Below, piece after piece: positions 30,679 through 39,200 of a stretch of DNA of 42,201 nt (position 1 is its first letter; each line of letters starts with the position of its first letter). A program made the position numbers and the translations under genes. Where the stretch lies: assembly GCA_030535395.1 (NCBI GenBank), contig JAUNLK010000013.1, positions 1 to 42,201 on the forward strand. The letters are read 5' to 3'. The DNA comes from Tissierellia bacterium (GTDB lineage: Bacteria; Bacillota; Clostridia; Tissierellales; Peptoniphilaceae). The notes under the pieces were generated by a model. That model had not been told where the DNA came from and did no database searches. It saw only the letters and a list, made by a program, of their open reading frames with translations.

Positions 30679-31703
30679 GCACTAGTATGGACCAAGCCAA
30701 GACCATGGCCGGCGCCTATCTCTTTGTGGGCAGCGAGGACTTCCTCAAGGAAAACCGCCTTCGCTACATCGTGAGCCAAAATCTCAGCCCAGACCAGCGG
30801 GCCATGAACCTCCAGCAGGTGGACGGGGAGGAGGCGGCGCCAAATATCATCGACGTCTTGGAGACGGTGCCCCTCTTTGCGGAAAAGCGGATCTTGGTGG
30901 TGAAAAACGCCGCTGCCCTGGTGGAGGGCCTGGATAGCAAGAGCCCCTTCTACAAAAAACTGGAACAGCTGCCCCAAAGCTCCCTCCTCCTTTTGGTGGA
31001 AGGGGAGAAGACCATCAAAAAATCCTCCAAACTCTACAAGAGCCTCAACGGAAAGGGCCGCATCATCCACTGCGATCCCCTCAAGGGCAAGGCCCTCCGG
31101 GACTTCGTGGCCAAGACCCTGGCCCGGGGAGGACAGCGGATCAAGCCCGCCGCCGTGGAGCTCTTCCTCCAGCGCTCCGGCTACGAGCAGGGGGCGAGCC
31201 TCATGGAGCTCTACCAACAGCTCCAGATCCTCATCAGCCTGGGGGACGGCAGCATCCCGGAGTCCCTCATACTGGAGGCCCTCCCCGCCCCCCTGGAGGA
31301 CAATATCTTCGACTTCCTCGATGCCCTGAGAAGGGGCGCCGGCCGGGAAGTCATGGACACAAAAAAAGAGCTCCTCCAAAAGGAAGAGCCCGTGGGCCGC
31401 ATCTTCTACATGATCCTCCGCCAATTTCGAAACGCCGCCGGCCTCAAGGGCCTCATGGAGGAGGGGATGAACCTCGCCTCCGCCTGCGCAAGTCTCGGCA
31501 TCAAGACCTACGAGGGCAAGCGACTGGCCCCCTACGCCCAGTCCATCACCTGGGAGGAGCTCCGCTGGAACTACCAGCAGGCCATGAACTTCGACAGGCA
31601 ACAAAAAACCACCTCTCACAGTGAAGAGGTGGTCCTGGACTTATTTCTCAGTGCCGTGATGCACGGAGGGAAGGATACTGAATCCTCAACCGATGGAATT
31701 TAA
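30675..31703 (+). CDS. holA: DNA polymerase III delta subunit
   Basis: Clamp-loader subunit that opens the sliding clamp. The 342-residue protein has the AAA-like N-domain ('YLFVGSEDFLKENRLRYIVSQN', 'DVLETVPLFAEKRILVVKNA'), the helical linker and the C-terminal collar domain ('AGLKGLMEEGMNLASACASLGIKTYEGKRLAPYAQSITWEELRWNY'). I choose the GTG at 30675, which overlaps the comEC stop and lies eight bases after GGAG. The ATG at 30687 is 20 bases from that site. It ends 18 bases inside the convergent rpsT gene. Confidence 0.93.
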   Translation: MSTSMDQAKTMAGAYLFVGSEDFLKENRLRYIVSQNLSPDQRAMNLQQVDGEEAAPNIIDVLETVPLFAEKRILVVKNAAALVEGLDSKSPFYKKLEQLPQSSLLLLVEGEKTIKKSSKLYKSLNGKGRIIHCDPLKGKALRDFVAKTLARGGQRIKPAAVELFLQRSGYEQGASLMELYQQLQILISLGDGSIPESLILEALPAPLEDNIFDFLDALRRGAGREVMDTKKELLQKEEPVGRIFYMILRQFRNAAGLKGLMEEGMNLASACASLGIKTYEGKRLAPYAQSITWEELRWNYQQAMNFDRQQKTTSHSEEVVLDLFLSAVMHGGKDTESSTDGI

Positions 31704-31949
31704 CCGTTTGGTCAGGCGAGACAGCTTCCGTCCAGCGGCATTTTTGTGGATGATGTTCTTCTTGGAAGCATTCTTCAGCTTCTTGTCGATGTCCCGAAGC
31801 AGGGCCCGAGCTTCATCCACTTGATTTGCCTCCAAAGCAGCTTCAAATTTACGAATCGTAGACTTGAGATTGGTGCGAACGGATTTGTTCCGTAGGGTTT
31901 GCTTTCTCGTCAGGTCAATGCGCTTGATTGCGGATTTGATATTAGCCAT
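31686..31949 (-). CDS. rpsT: Ribosomal protein S20
   Basis: Small-subunit protein that binds 16S rRNA. The 87-residue, lysine-rich, helical protein reads 'MANIKSAIKRIDLTRKQTLRNKSVRTNLKSTIRKFEAAL...ASKKNIIHKNAAGRKLSRLTKRL', the complete S20 family pattern. The start follows CGGAGGTGAAAGA. It is convergent with holA, a conserved Firmicutes arrangement, and has its own promoter. Confidence 0.98.
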   Translation of the reverse strand: MANIKSAIKRIDLTRKQTLRNKSVRTNLKSTIRKFEAALEANQVDEARALLRDIDKKLKNASKKNIIHKNAAGRKLSRLTKRLNSIG

Positions 31950-31991
31950 TCTTTCACCTCCGTGGATATATTTTCTTCAATGAACTGAACC

Positions 31992-32020
31992 ATCTTACCA
32001 CATCGCCGCCCCATTTGCAA
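31992..32020 (-). promoter_or_regulatory. Sigma-A promoter of rpsT
   Basis: A minus-strand TTGCAA (32015-32020) lies 17 bp from TAAGAT (31992-31997), 43 bp upstream of the rpsT start. It leaves a short leader with no obvious structure. Confidence 0.7.
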
Positions 32021-32025
32021 GGATC

Positions 32026-32052
32026 AGCCCCCAGCCCTCAGGGGGCTTTTTT
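32026..32052 (+). terminator. Plus-strand Rho-independent terminator beyond rpsT
   Basis: AGCCCCC, an eight-base loop and GGGGGCT are followed by TTTTT on the plus strand. The only upstream plus-strand operon is comEC-holA, so its transcripts would cross rpsT in antisense before stopping here. It lies just upstream of the rpsT promoter. Confidence 0.85.
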
Positions 32053-32190
32053 GCGCCCGAAAAGGCCAACAGCGGGAGAAAAACCGCGGAAACAGGGGCC
32101 CAGAGGCCCATAGCACACCACAAAGATACAGTTTTTACTCAAAAAAAATACTTTAATTTACTCCGAAAAGCCCCTTTATGAAATCGTTTA

Positions 32191-32199
32191 TGATATACT
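32191..32199 (+). promoter_or_regulatory. Extended -10 promoter of the SLH protein gene
   Basis: TGATATACT (TG-n-TATACT) lies 54 bp before the start codon in an AT-rich stretch; no good -35 is visible. The rest of the 304-bp gap between rpsT and this gene (31950-32253) holds only the rpsT promoter and the terminator at 32026. Confidence 0.55.
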
Positions 32200-32253
32200 A
32201 ATTACATCAATCTATCACAAAACCATCACAGTTTTGAGAACAGGAGGCATACC

Positions 32254-34542
32254 ATGAAAAGACGCTCCATTCTTGTCGTATTGCTCCTGGCTCTGCTGCT
32301 CCAGCCGAGCCTCGCGCTGGCCCTGACCTTCCCGGACATCTCCGGGCACTGGGCAGAGAAGACCATTATGTGGGCCACTGATGAAGGTTACCTCAAGGGA
32401 TATCCCGACGGCACCTTTAAGCCCAACCAAGCCATCACCAATGCCGAGTACTACCGAATCACCAATCAGTTTGTACAGGCCAACTCCTCCTCCTTCCAGG
32501 GGATCAATGCCGGTTCCATGCAATCGGTGACCCTGGGCGGCGCCAACCCATCGGGTCCCTGGTACCAAAACGAAATCAAAATGGGCCAGGCCGCAGGCTA
32601 TCTGGGGGAAGATTTCGACGATGACCCCAATGGCCAAATCACCCGCCAAGAGGCCGTGCGCATCTTCGCTTTCAATGCTGGATGGGAAGGCAACGAGGCG
32701 GAAGCTCAAAAGTTCACCGACGTTCAAGACATAGCACAGGGGAATCTCGCAGGCGTGGGCGCAGCAGTGGCCCAGGGCGTCATTACCGGATACCCCGACG
32801 GCAGCTTTGGCCCCAACAAGACCCTCAGCCGCGCTGAAGTGGTCACCATACTGGGCAGATACTTATACCCCAACGGAGTTCCCGGACCCGATCCCAAGCC
32901 CGGCCCCAGCATCAGCGACTGGTACTGGATGTTCACCAACAGCTACGGCAATTTCGAACAGGGCTACTCCGTACTGGATCAACACTTTGAAGAGGGCTAC
33001 AAATACCTCTCCACCAACGACATGAACATCATCCGCTCGGAGAGCTACGGCGACTGGGGCGGCTCCTGCTTCGGCTTCGCCGTCACCGCAGCCGACTACA
33101 AAGTGGGCCACTACACCATCAACGGCCTCAACACCCCCGAGCAGACCACCATCGGTGCCATTCAAGCACAGGACAACTACCTGGCACAGTCCTCCATCAA
33201 CTTCTACATGCTCCTGCAATTCACCGACCAGTACCAGCAGTTCCGGGACAACAACGCCGTTGCCTGGAACATGGGCTTCATCAACAACAACACCAATAGC
33301 TCCGGCGACTTCGCCAACAAATTTGTCGCAGCCCTGGATAAGGCCAAGCCCCAGGGAGTGGTACTGCCCATCGGCTACTTCACCGACGACTTCGGACACG
33401 CCATCACCGCCTTCGACTACGAAGATCGAGGCGACAGCGTCTTCATCAAGTGCTACGACTGTAACGCCCCCGATGAATACGGCGCCACGGGGCTCCTCAT
33501 CTCCAAAACCAGCAACCGCATCGTGGCCTACGGCTCAGGTGCCACCGCCGGAGATGTCACCCCCAACAATGTACGAGGCTGCTACTTCCACGAACCCGTA
33601 AGGTTGAAAGAAAAAGTGAACCAAGCCAGCAAAACCACCACCCTCATCGCTCCCGGAGGACAGAATGTCCAAGTGAGCAATGGCAGCGAAACAGTAAACC
33701 TCACCCCCGACCAAGGCACCCGCTCCATGGACGGCAAGAGAGTCACCTACAATCTCCCCGCCTGGAACCGCTACGAATTCAAGGGCCCCGGAGCCAACAA
33801 CTTCATCCTCCAAAAGGGCGAAGAACTCTACGTCCTGGATGCCGAAAAACTCGACTTCGCAGCCCTGGTGGACGGCAAGATCTACGTCCACAATCAGACG
33901 GGTAAATACCGCCTCCTCCAGTCCAGGAACAATCCCACCGAAAACTTCACCCTGGACACCGTGGAAGTACAGGGCGCAAACGGCGGCAATATCAGCTTCA
34001 CCAACACCCCCTTCGGCTACTCCCTCAACGCCAAGAACCTCCAAAACGCAGAAGTCGTAGGACGGCTCAAGGCCAAAGAGAGCAAAGTGCCCGTCAATGT
34101 CACCGGTGAAATGATCATGATCCGAGACGACAACGGCAAAGTAGTCGTGGACGACAACTACGACGAAAACTACGTTCCCCCCACAGGCGACATCGTCAGC
34201 GGCAACTGGATGGGCAAGGGCCGGCTGGAATACCAAGGCAACAGCCTCACCACAGAGTCCGTCTTCTTCGCAAAGAAAAACGCCAACGGCACCTACCGCG
34301 TAGAAAAAGTGAGCACCATCAACGATCCCTACATCACCGAACAGAATGGATACAAGTACACCATCATCTACGACAATGTGCCCTTCCAAAACGGCATCCT
34401 CTACCTCACCAGCGACTACGCAGTCTACGTGGAAGAAGGATTCCGAGCCGGAAACCTCCGCTACAACTACAACCCCAACAACGGCCGACTAGAACAACTG
34501 GATGACAACGGAAACGTCAAATCCACCTACTCCAAGTTCTAA
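32254..34542 (+). CDS. SLH-domain surface protein with a cysteine-peptidase-like domain
   Basis: A 762-residue exported protein. Residues 1 to about 24 are a signal peptide ending near 'LALAL'. Three SLH domains follow (about 25-72, 95-145, 150-208), including 'FPDISGHWAEKTIMWATDEGYLKGYPDGTFKP' and 'GVITGYPDGSFGPNKTLSRAEVVTILGRYL'. They bind pyruvylated wall polymer. After a PGPDPKPGPS linker comes a globular domain with Cys272 in 'WGGSCFGFAV', His382 in 'DFGHAITAFDYE' and Asn404 in 'CYDCNAPDE'; this order and spacing match papain-like C-H-N triads. The C-terminal 300 residues are beta-rich and Asn/Gly-rich. Asn/Tyr-rich composition and AAC/TAC codons differ from neighbours, as is common for surface proteins. 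The peptidase call rests on motifs only; substrate unknown. The start follows AGGAGGCATACC. Confidence 0.85.
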   Translation: MKRRSILVVLLLALLLQPSLALALTFPDISGHWAEKTIMWATDEGYLKGYPDGTFKPNQAITNAEYYRITNQFVQANSSSFQGINAGSMQSVTLGGANPSGPWYQNEIKMGQAAGYLGEDFDDDPNGQITRQEAVRIFAFNAGWEGNEAEAQKFTDVQDIAQGNLAGVGAAVAQGVITGYPDGSFGPNKTLSRAEVVTILGRYLYPNGVPGPDPKPGPSISDWYWMFTNSYGNFEQGYSVLDQHFEEGYKYLSTNDMNIIRSESYGDWGGSCFGFAVTAADYKVGHYTINGLNTPEQTTIGAIQAQDNYLAQSSINFYMLLQFTDQYQQFRDNNAVAWNMGFINNNTNSSGDFANKFVAALDKAKPQGVVLPIGYFTDDFGHAITAFDYEDRGDSVFIKCYDCNAPDEYGATGLLISKTSNRIVAYGSGATAGDVTPNNVRGCYFHEPVRLKEKVNQASKTTTLIAPGGQNVQVSNGSETVNLTPDQGTRSMDGKRVTYNLPAWNRYEFKGPGANNFILQKGEELYVLDAEKLDFAALVDGKIYVHNQTGKYRLLQSRNNPTENFTLDTVEVQGANGGNISFTNTPFGYSLNAKNLQNAEVVGRLKAKESKVPVNVTGEMIMIRDDNGKVVVDDNYDENYVPPTGDIVSGNWMGKGRLEYQGNSLTTESVFFAKKNANGTYRVEKVSTINDPYITEQNGYKYTIIYDNVPFQNGILYLTSDYAVYVEEGFRAGNLRYNYNPNNGRLEQLDDNGNVKSTYSKF

Positions 34543-34583
34543 AAAGCCCAGAAAAGTACAAGAGGCCACAAGAACCTAGCCAC

Positions 34584-34611
34584 AAAAAAGACACCCCCGG
34601 GTGTCTTTTTT
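34584..34611 (+). terminator. Rho-independent terminator after the SLH protein gene
   Basis: AAAAAAGACACCC and GGGTGTCTTTTTT form a perfect stem with a tiny loop, 41 bases past the stop codon. Confidence 0.92.
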
Positions 34612-34700
34612 CATGGAAAAATCTAAGAGAGAGAAGGGAGCAGACGACAAACAACCCAGAAATATAAAAATAGGAAAGAAATAAGACCAGCACACCCAAC

Positions 34701-34750
34701 AGAGGGGAGGGCCCACCGCACGGGACTTATATAAATAGGATAGAACCCCC
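34701..34750 (+). repeat. 50-bp dispersed repeat, copy 1
   Basis: AGAGGGGAGGGCCCACCGCA followed by CGGGACTTATATAAATAGGA. It recurs, diverged, at 34921-34973. A shorter echo of its AT-rich end (ATATAAAAATAGGAAAG) lies near 34662. Confidence 0.75.
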
Positions 34751-34925
34751 AAGCAAGGAGAACCAAGAGAGGGGAGAGGGAAGAAGACAGCGGGAGCAAC
34801 AGAGAGAGGAGAGGGAAAAAGACAGCGGGAGGAGGCAGCAGCAGAGAGGAGAGAGTGGAGGGAGAAAGCAGCAGCAGAGAGGAGAGAGAGGAGGGAAGAG
34901 GCAGTAGGTAGGACCGGCGGAGAGA
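34745..34925 (+). repeat. Purine-rich tract of about 35-bp tandem units
   Basis: For about 180 bp the plus strand is almost entirely A and G. Two successive units contain GGGAAGAAGACAGCGGGAG and GGGAAAAAGACAGCGGGAG, 36 bp apart. Two more share GCAGCAGCAGAGAGGAGAGA, about 34 bp apart. No frame with a ribosome site crosses it. Such polypurine stretches can adopt triplex (H-DNA) or form R-loops when transcribed. Confidence 0.75.
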
Positions 34926-34973
34926 GGAGGGCAGAGCCCACCGCACTGGAATTATATAAAATAGGAAAAAACC
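34921..34973 (+). repeat. 50-bp dispersed repeat, copy 2
   Basis: AGAGAGGAGGGCAGAGCCCA followed by CCGCACTGGAATTATATAAA, a diverged copy of 34701-34750, so the polypurine tract is bracketed by direct repeats. Confidence 0.75.
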
Positions 34974-34979
34974 AAATAG

Positions 34980-35103
34980 CCGAGACGGCCCCCACGGTGC
35001 AAAACCCAGGGGGATGGCCCACGGAGAAATCCATTCCACGGAAACGCCACCGGCCCCCGGAACCCGTGAGAAGAGCCCCACCCGTCGCCGTGCTCTAACA
35101 GAA
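34980..35103 (+). repeat. 124-bp direct repeat, copy 1
   Basis: Begins CCGAGACGGCCCCCACGGTG and continues through AAAACCCAGGGGGATGGCCC, AATCCATTCCACGGAAA and GGAACCCGTGAGAAG. It is highly similar to 35121-35245 with a period of 141 bp. It is GC-rich and noncoding; open frames across it shift between copies. Confidence 0.85.
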
Positions 35104-35120
35104 ACACCAAGAACCCCCAA

Positions 35121-35245
35121 CCGAGACGGCCCCCATGGTGCAAAACCCAGGAGGATGGCCCACGGAGCAAATCCATTCCACGGAAAGGCCACCGGCCCAC
35201 CGGAACCCGTGAGAAGGGCCCCACCGGCGCCGTGTTCCGGCAGAA
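35121..35245 (+). repeat. 124-bp direct repeat, copy 2
   Basis: Same element as 34980-35103, with single-base changes and small indels (for example GGCCCCCATGGTG, and GAGCAAATCC in place of GAGAAATCC). Confidence 0.85.
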
Positions 35246-35712
35246 GGGGGAAGCTTCAAGATCCCCCAGCCGACACAGATCCAGCAGAGAATAGGGGGGA
35301 GAGAGGAGGAGAAGAGCAGTCCGAGCCTCAATAATGGAAGAGAGGCGGGAGTTCTCAAGCCAGACCTGGGTGGGGGCCAGGAATTTGTTGTGGGCAGCTA
35401 TAGAGCCCATCCACGGGTGGAGCAGAGCTCCAAAGTAAAGCTCCTGAAAGCAAACCCTGGCCTCTGTCCCCTTTGAAAAAAGATAAAAAACTGGAATATT
35501 TAACAACGAAAAACATGTATTTCCCACTGAAGCGTGCCCTCATCAAACAATTGGTCCAGAGTTTTTATCGGGAAAAGATTTTCTGGAGTTTGAGCCATTT
35601 CTGAAGAAACGGAGAGAAGGACAGGCCAATCCACCCTTGAAAGTCCATGAAGAATCATATAAAAAATACAGAAAAACGGACTTATTTTATGGAAAAATAA
35701 AAAAGGATTCAA
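35246..35712. other. Intergenic stretch without recognisable gene
   Basis: After the repeats, the sequence to 35712 shows no ribosome-site-supported frame on either strand. Its composition shifts from GC-rich to AT-rich near 35460. Short fragments look like decayed coding DNA, but none matches a family I know. No insertion-sequence ends were seen. Confidence 0.5.
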
Positions 35713-35741
35713 TTGACTAACTTAGTCAAGATTTATATAAT
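35713..35741 (+). promoter_or_regulatory. Strong promoter overlapped by a perfect palindrome
   Basis: TTGACT (35713-35718) and TATAAT (35736-35741) are 17 bp apart, nearly consensus. The 17 bases TTGACTAACTTAGTCAA (35713-35729) form a perfect inverted repeat of eight-base arms around one C, covering the -35 box. That is the layout of a repressor operator. The first downstream gene begins at 36222. Confidence 0.8.
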
Positions 35742-36221
35742 CAAGATAATAACAGCACCTACTTAAAAGTATATTTGAAAATTTGCTGTGGTTTTAATGC
35801 CACTATTGGATTCTTCTTTGGGCTCAAATCATTTTCACTGTCCCTTTTGAAAAAGCTTGAAAGGCGCAGGATCATGGGCTGTAGCTCGTGGGGAAGCTTT
35901 TAAAATAGTTCCCAGATTGCTTTTTATCTGTGGGCGGTGAATTTCTCTTGTGCTTTTGGCTCAACCATTGTGTAGGTAGATCTTTTCTATGACACCTATG
36001 GGAGGTGGGGGCTGAGGTATATTTCCGAGGGATTGATTCAGTGCAAATTCAGTCCCTCCAGTGCCACATTTCACTGGGAGCATGGGTGATCGGGGCGGCG
36101 TTTTTTACATTTAACTACACCAATTCAGTAGTAAATGTATTGTATGAAATGCTTTGCCCCTACATATTCTCTTGTGGGCTGTGGCTGTAAATTGCACCAA
36201 TTCTTCAAGGGAGGTAAAATC
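35742..36221 (+). other. Long structured leader region before the large surface protein gene
   Basis: About 470 bases between a strong promoter and the next start codon contain no gene but several hairpins. These are AAAAGCTT/AAGCTTTT (35851-35858 with 35894-35901), CCCAGAT/ATCTG-t-GGG (35911-35934), CCAGTG/CACTGG (about 36058-36077), and ACATTTA-a-CTAC with GTAGTAAATGT (36107-36138). No known riboswitch signature was recognised. It could be a regulatory 5' leader, a small RNA, or remnant DNA. Confidence 0.5.
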
Positions 36222-39200
36222 GTGGGAAGAAAATTCAGTAAAAAGATTCTCGTTGCCCTTACTGCATTGATGCTCTTGGCCATGCTGCCAATCAATATCA
36301 ATGCCGCCACACCGATGGCCAATTGGGAGGGCACCATCAACGAAAATGCCTTTTGGCCAACACCTTCAGGTATAACCTATGATGACAGGGGACTTACTAC
36401 AACACCTTGGACAAGTTTTGATATAGGATTTCAAGGCTATTCCATAGATGGAGAAGGCAGAACGGTTATCAACCTAAAGTTAATGGCATACTCTACTGCT
36501 CTTCCTAGTACTGTGGCCGCAAAATACAACTATCAATATGCTCAGTTCAAGTTGGATCCAGAGCTCAATGCAATGGTAGACTGGGATAAGTCCTTCATAG
36601 GAACCTTGGGCTACCAAAATGACCCTAGTAAAAATGGAGCTGAAGACAAGATTGGCTTTGCTAATGGCGTTCCAGCCCAAAAGGGTGTTTATCAGGTGAA
36701 AATGGATGACCTAAAAAAGGATGGCAGCTATTCTTCAAGGGTATGGAATAACCCCATCAAGCTAGTCCTAAAAGAAGGGAAAACCGTTACAAATCTTAAA
36801 AAAGACTATGTTGTCCAAGCCCGTTTCCTAAATCTTGCTCAAAATATGTATCGTGCTATGATAGAGAGAGATACTAATACAGGTATAAATGGCTACAACG
36901 CTTATACATCTTCTACCATAGTACCTGGTAAAAGCCATTTGGTGGCAGGTGAAGTTCAAAATAGAGCCACGTATGTTGGCAGTGGTAGTGCGTTAGAACC
37001 ACCTACCTTTACACAAAGTCAGATTGTTCCTATCTATGATGAGGAAAACCAAAAACTCTATATCTATCATGCTCAAATAAAACAAGCTTCAGATTATTTA
37101 ATGTTTGAAGAAGGGCATATTGGTTATAGGATCAGCTTTGATCAGAGATTTAGGGAGTACCTAAAAGAAGACGATAGTGGCTTGGTAGGTTATATTACCA
37201 TGGGTAACGAATATGCCCAGCCATACGAGGGTACTACAAAGACTGTAGCCCTAAAGCTGGGAGATGCCAATACTGTAGGAGAATCTACAGTCTTCCAAGT
37301 TGGAAACAATGACTTCCAAAAAACAGACGACATTGAAAAGAGCACCATCGTAAGTGACGATATCCGCCAAGTTTATTTGCATAGTGCGGGATTTACATTG
37401 AAAAACCTCTTTACTATTTCTGTTTTTAATATTAATGAAGAAAAACTTAAAGATGAAAATTTCACTGAAGCAGATAAAATGCTCGAGTCCTTTGGGTTAA
37501 AGGCTGGCTTTGTCCTAGACACTCTAGATACTCAGTATAAAAAAGATTTTGGTGGTTGGTCAGTATATAAGTATACACCAACTGAAAATTTGGTGATTCC
37601 TGCAAACGGAAAGATAACCATTACCACCGACAAACCTTTTGGTAAAAATATTTTTGGTAGCGATTCTACTGACTATGCTGTAACAGTTGCCAAACAACTT
37701 TTAGTAAGAATTGGTGGAGAAGAGGGTATGACTTATATTATGCCTTCGAGAACAGGCGAATATAGGGGACTTACCGCTGTTAAGAACAACTATAATGTAA
37801 GAAAATTTGAAATCCCCTTTAAGGAAGGGGCTACCATAGAAGCAGGACAAACCATAGAAGTCTTTATTCCTGTTGATGGAGATAATAATGGTAAATTTAC
37901 CGACAATGTGGTCAACCTCTACTTCAATGGAGATGAAAAAACAAGTGCCGATACTGTAAAAATAACACAAGAAGATCCTGAAACCTTCCACAAGATCCAC
38001 CCAGCCAGGGTAATGGAAAATGCTAGCAAGGTAGCAGGTATTGTCTTTGACAGGACCCTAAGACCAGTTGTTGATGAAATCTTTACAGATGCAACAGAAT
38101 ACACTGGTAACAGCTTGTACCCAGAAAGTACAATCAAGGCAGTGGACATTACCAATAATAATGAGAAAACAAACAAGGTTAAAACCACTGTGGGAAGTGA
38201 GGTGTCTCCCGTAGTAGTCAATGGCAGAAAATACAACTATGCCTTTAAATTCGGCGACATCACCCTGGCAGGCAAGCTCTTAAAGGACAGACAGATCCCC
38301 TTCTACAACCAAGACGTAGGTAGACTGGCATCCGACAATGTCGTTGAGCAAGTACAAGCCAAAGTCACCTTCAACATGACGGACAACAGTGTGGCTCAAG
38401 TTGATGAAAAAAATGTCCTCGAGAAAGTGGCCCCCCTCAACAAAGAGTACCGACTTTCTTCGATTGGTGACGAGAACACGCAGTACAGGCCCAGTGGATT
38501 TGCAAAACTCCAGGAAACCAAAGACGAGAATGGCAAGGTAACGGGTGGAACCGTCACTGGCGCAGATAACCTCAAATTGGACGAAAATCAACAAGTAGTT
38601 CCCGTAACGGTAGTTCTTGAAGACCGCAACGAAACCCGCCATGTCATCAACTATTTCAACCACAATGGTCAGACTTACGACATTTACGCCGACGATGCTG
38701 TAACTCGAGAAGACAAATCTGATGATCAAGACTATGTGAAAGTGCTGTTCAGTGCCAACGAAAGTACCTTTACAGATGGGGTGACCACACAAGTTGTAGC
38801 ATATGCAAGAAAAGGCGCCAAATTCGGCCATGTAACTGCAGCATTGAATCTGGATGTTGAAAAAAAGGAAACATGGTCTGAAGAGGAAAACAGAAATGTA
38901 AATGAATACTTCACCAATACTTGGGCCCTGACAACCGACAATGCCGCAAAAGCAATTACCGACGATACCGTAATTACTGAGAATGATGCAGAAAAAATCT
39001 TCTACGCGAAATTCTCCACGGATCGTGCCAGCAAGAGAGCGGGTCTGGATGCTACTGTCCTTGCTGACGTTGCAAAACAAGCCCGGGTCGATTTGTTAAA
39101 GCGTCAATTCCCCATTGAGCAAGAACTTACCATACCAGCCAACAAGCAACTGGTAGGATGGACCACCGTGAGACTCACCGATGACCCCGTTGATCAGCCA

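Noticed and set aside
34623-35527. Overlapping minus-strand frames of about 190 codons in the repeat region
   Set aside because: The 124-bp repeat copies fall in different frames, no ribosome site precedes either, and the translations are low-complexity Ser/Leu/Pro or repeat-derived.
35500-35712. Transposase remnant before the surface-protein region
   Set aside because: Short frames on both strands looked protein-like, but no transposase motif, terminal inverted repeat or target duplication was found.
35851-35901. Cyclic-di-GMP riboswitch in the surface-gene leader
   Set aside because: The GAAAGGCGCAGG stretch briefly resembled one, but the conserved GEMM core and tetraloop-receptor features are not present.
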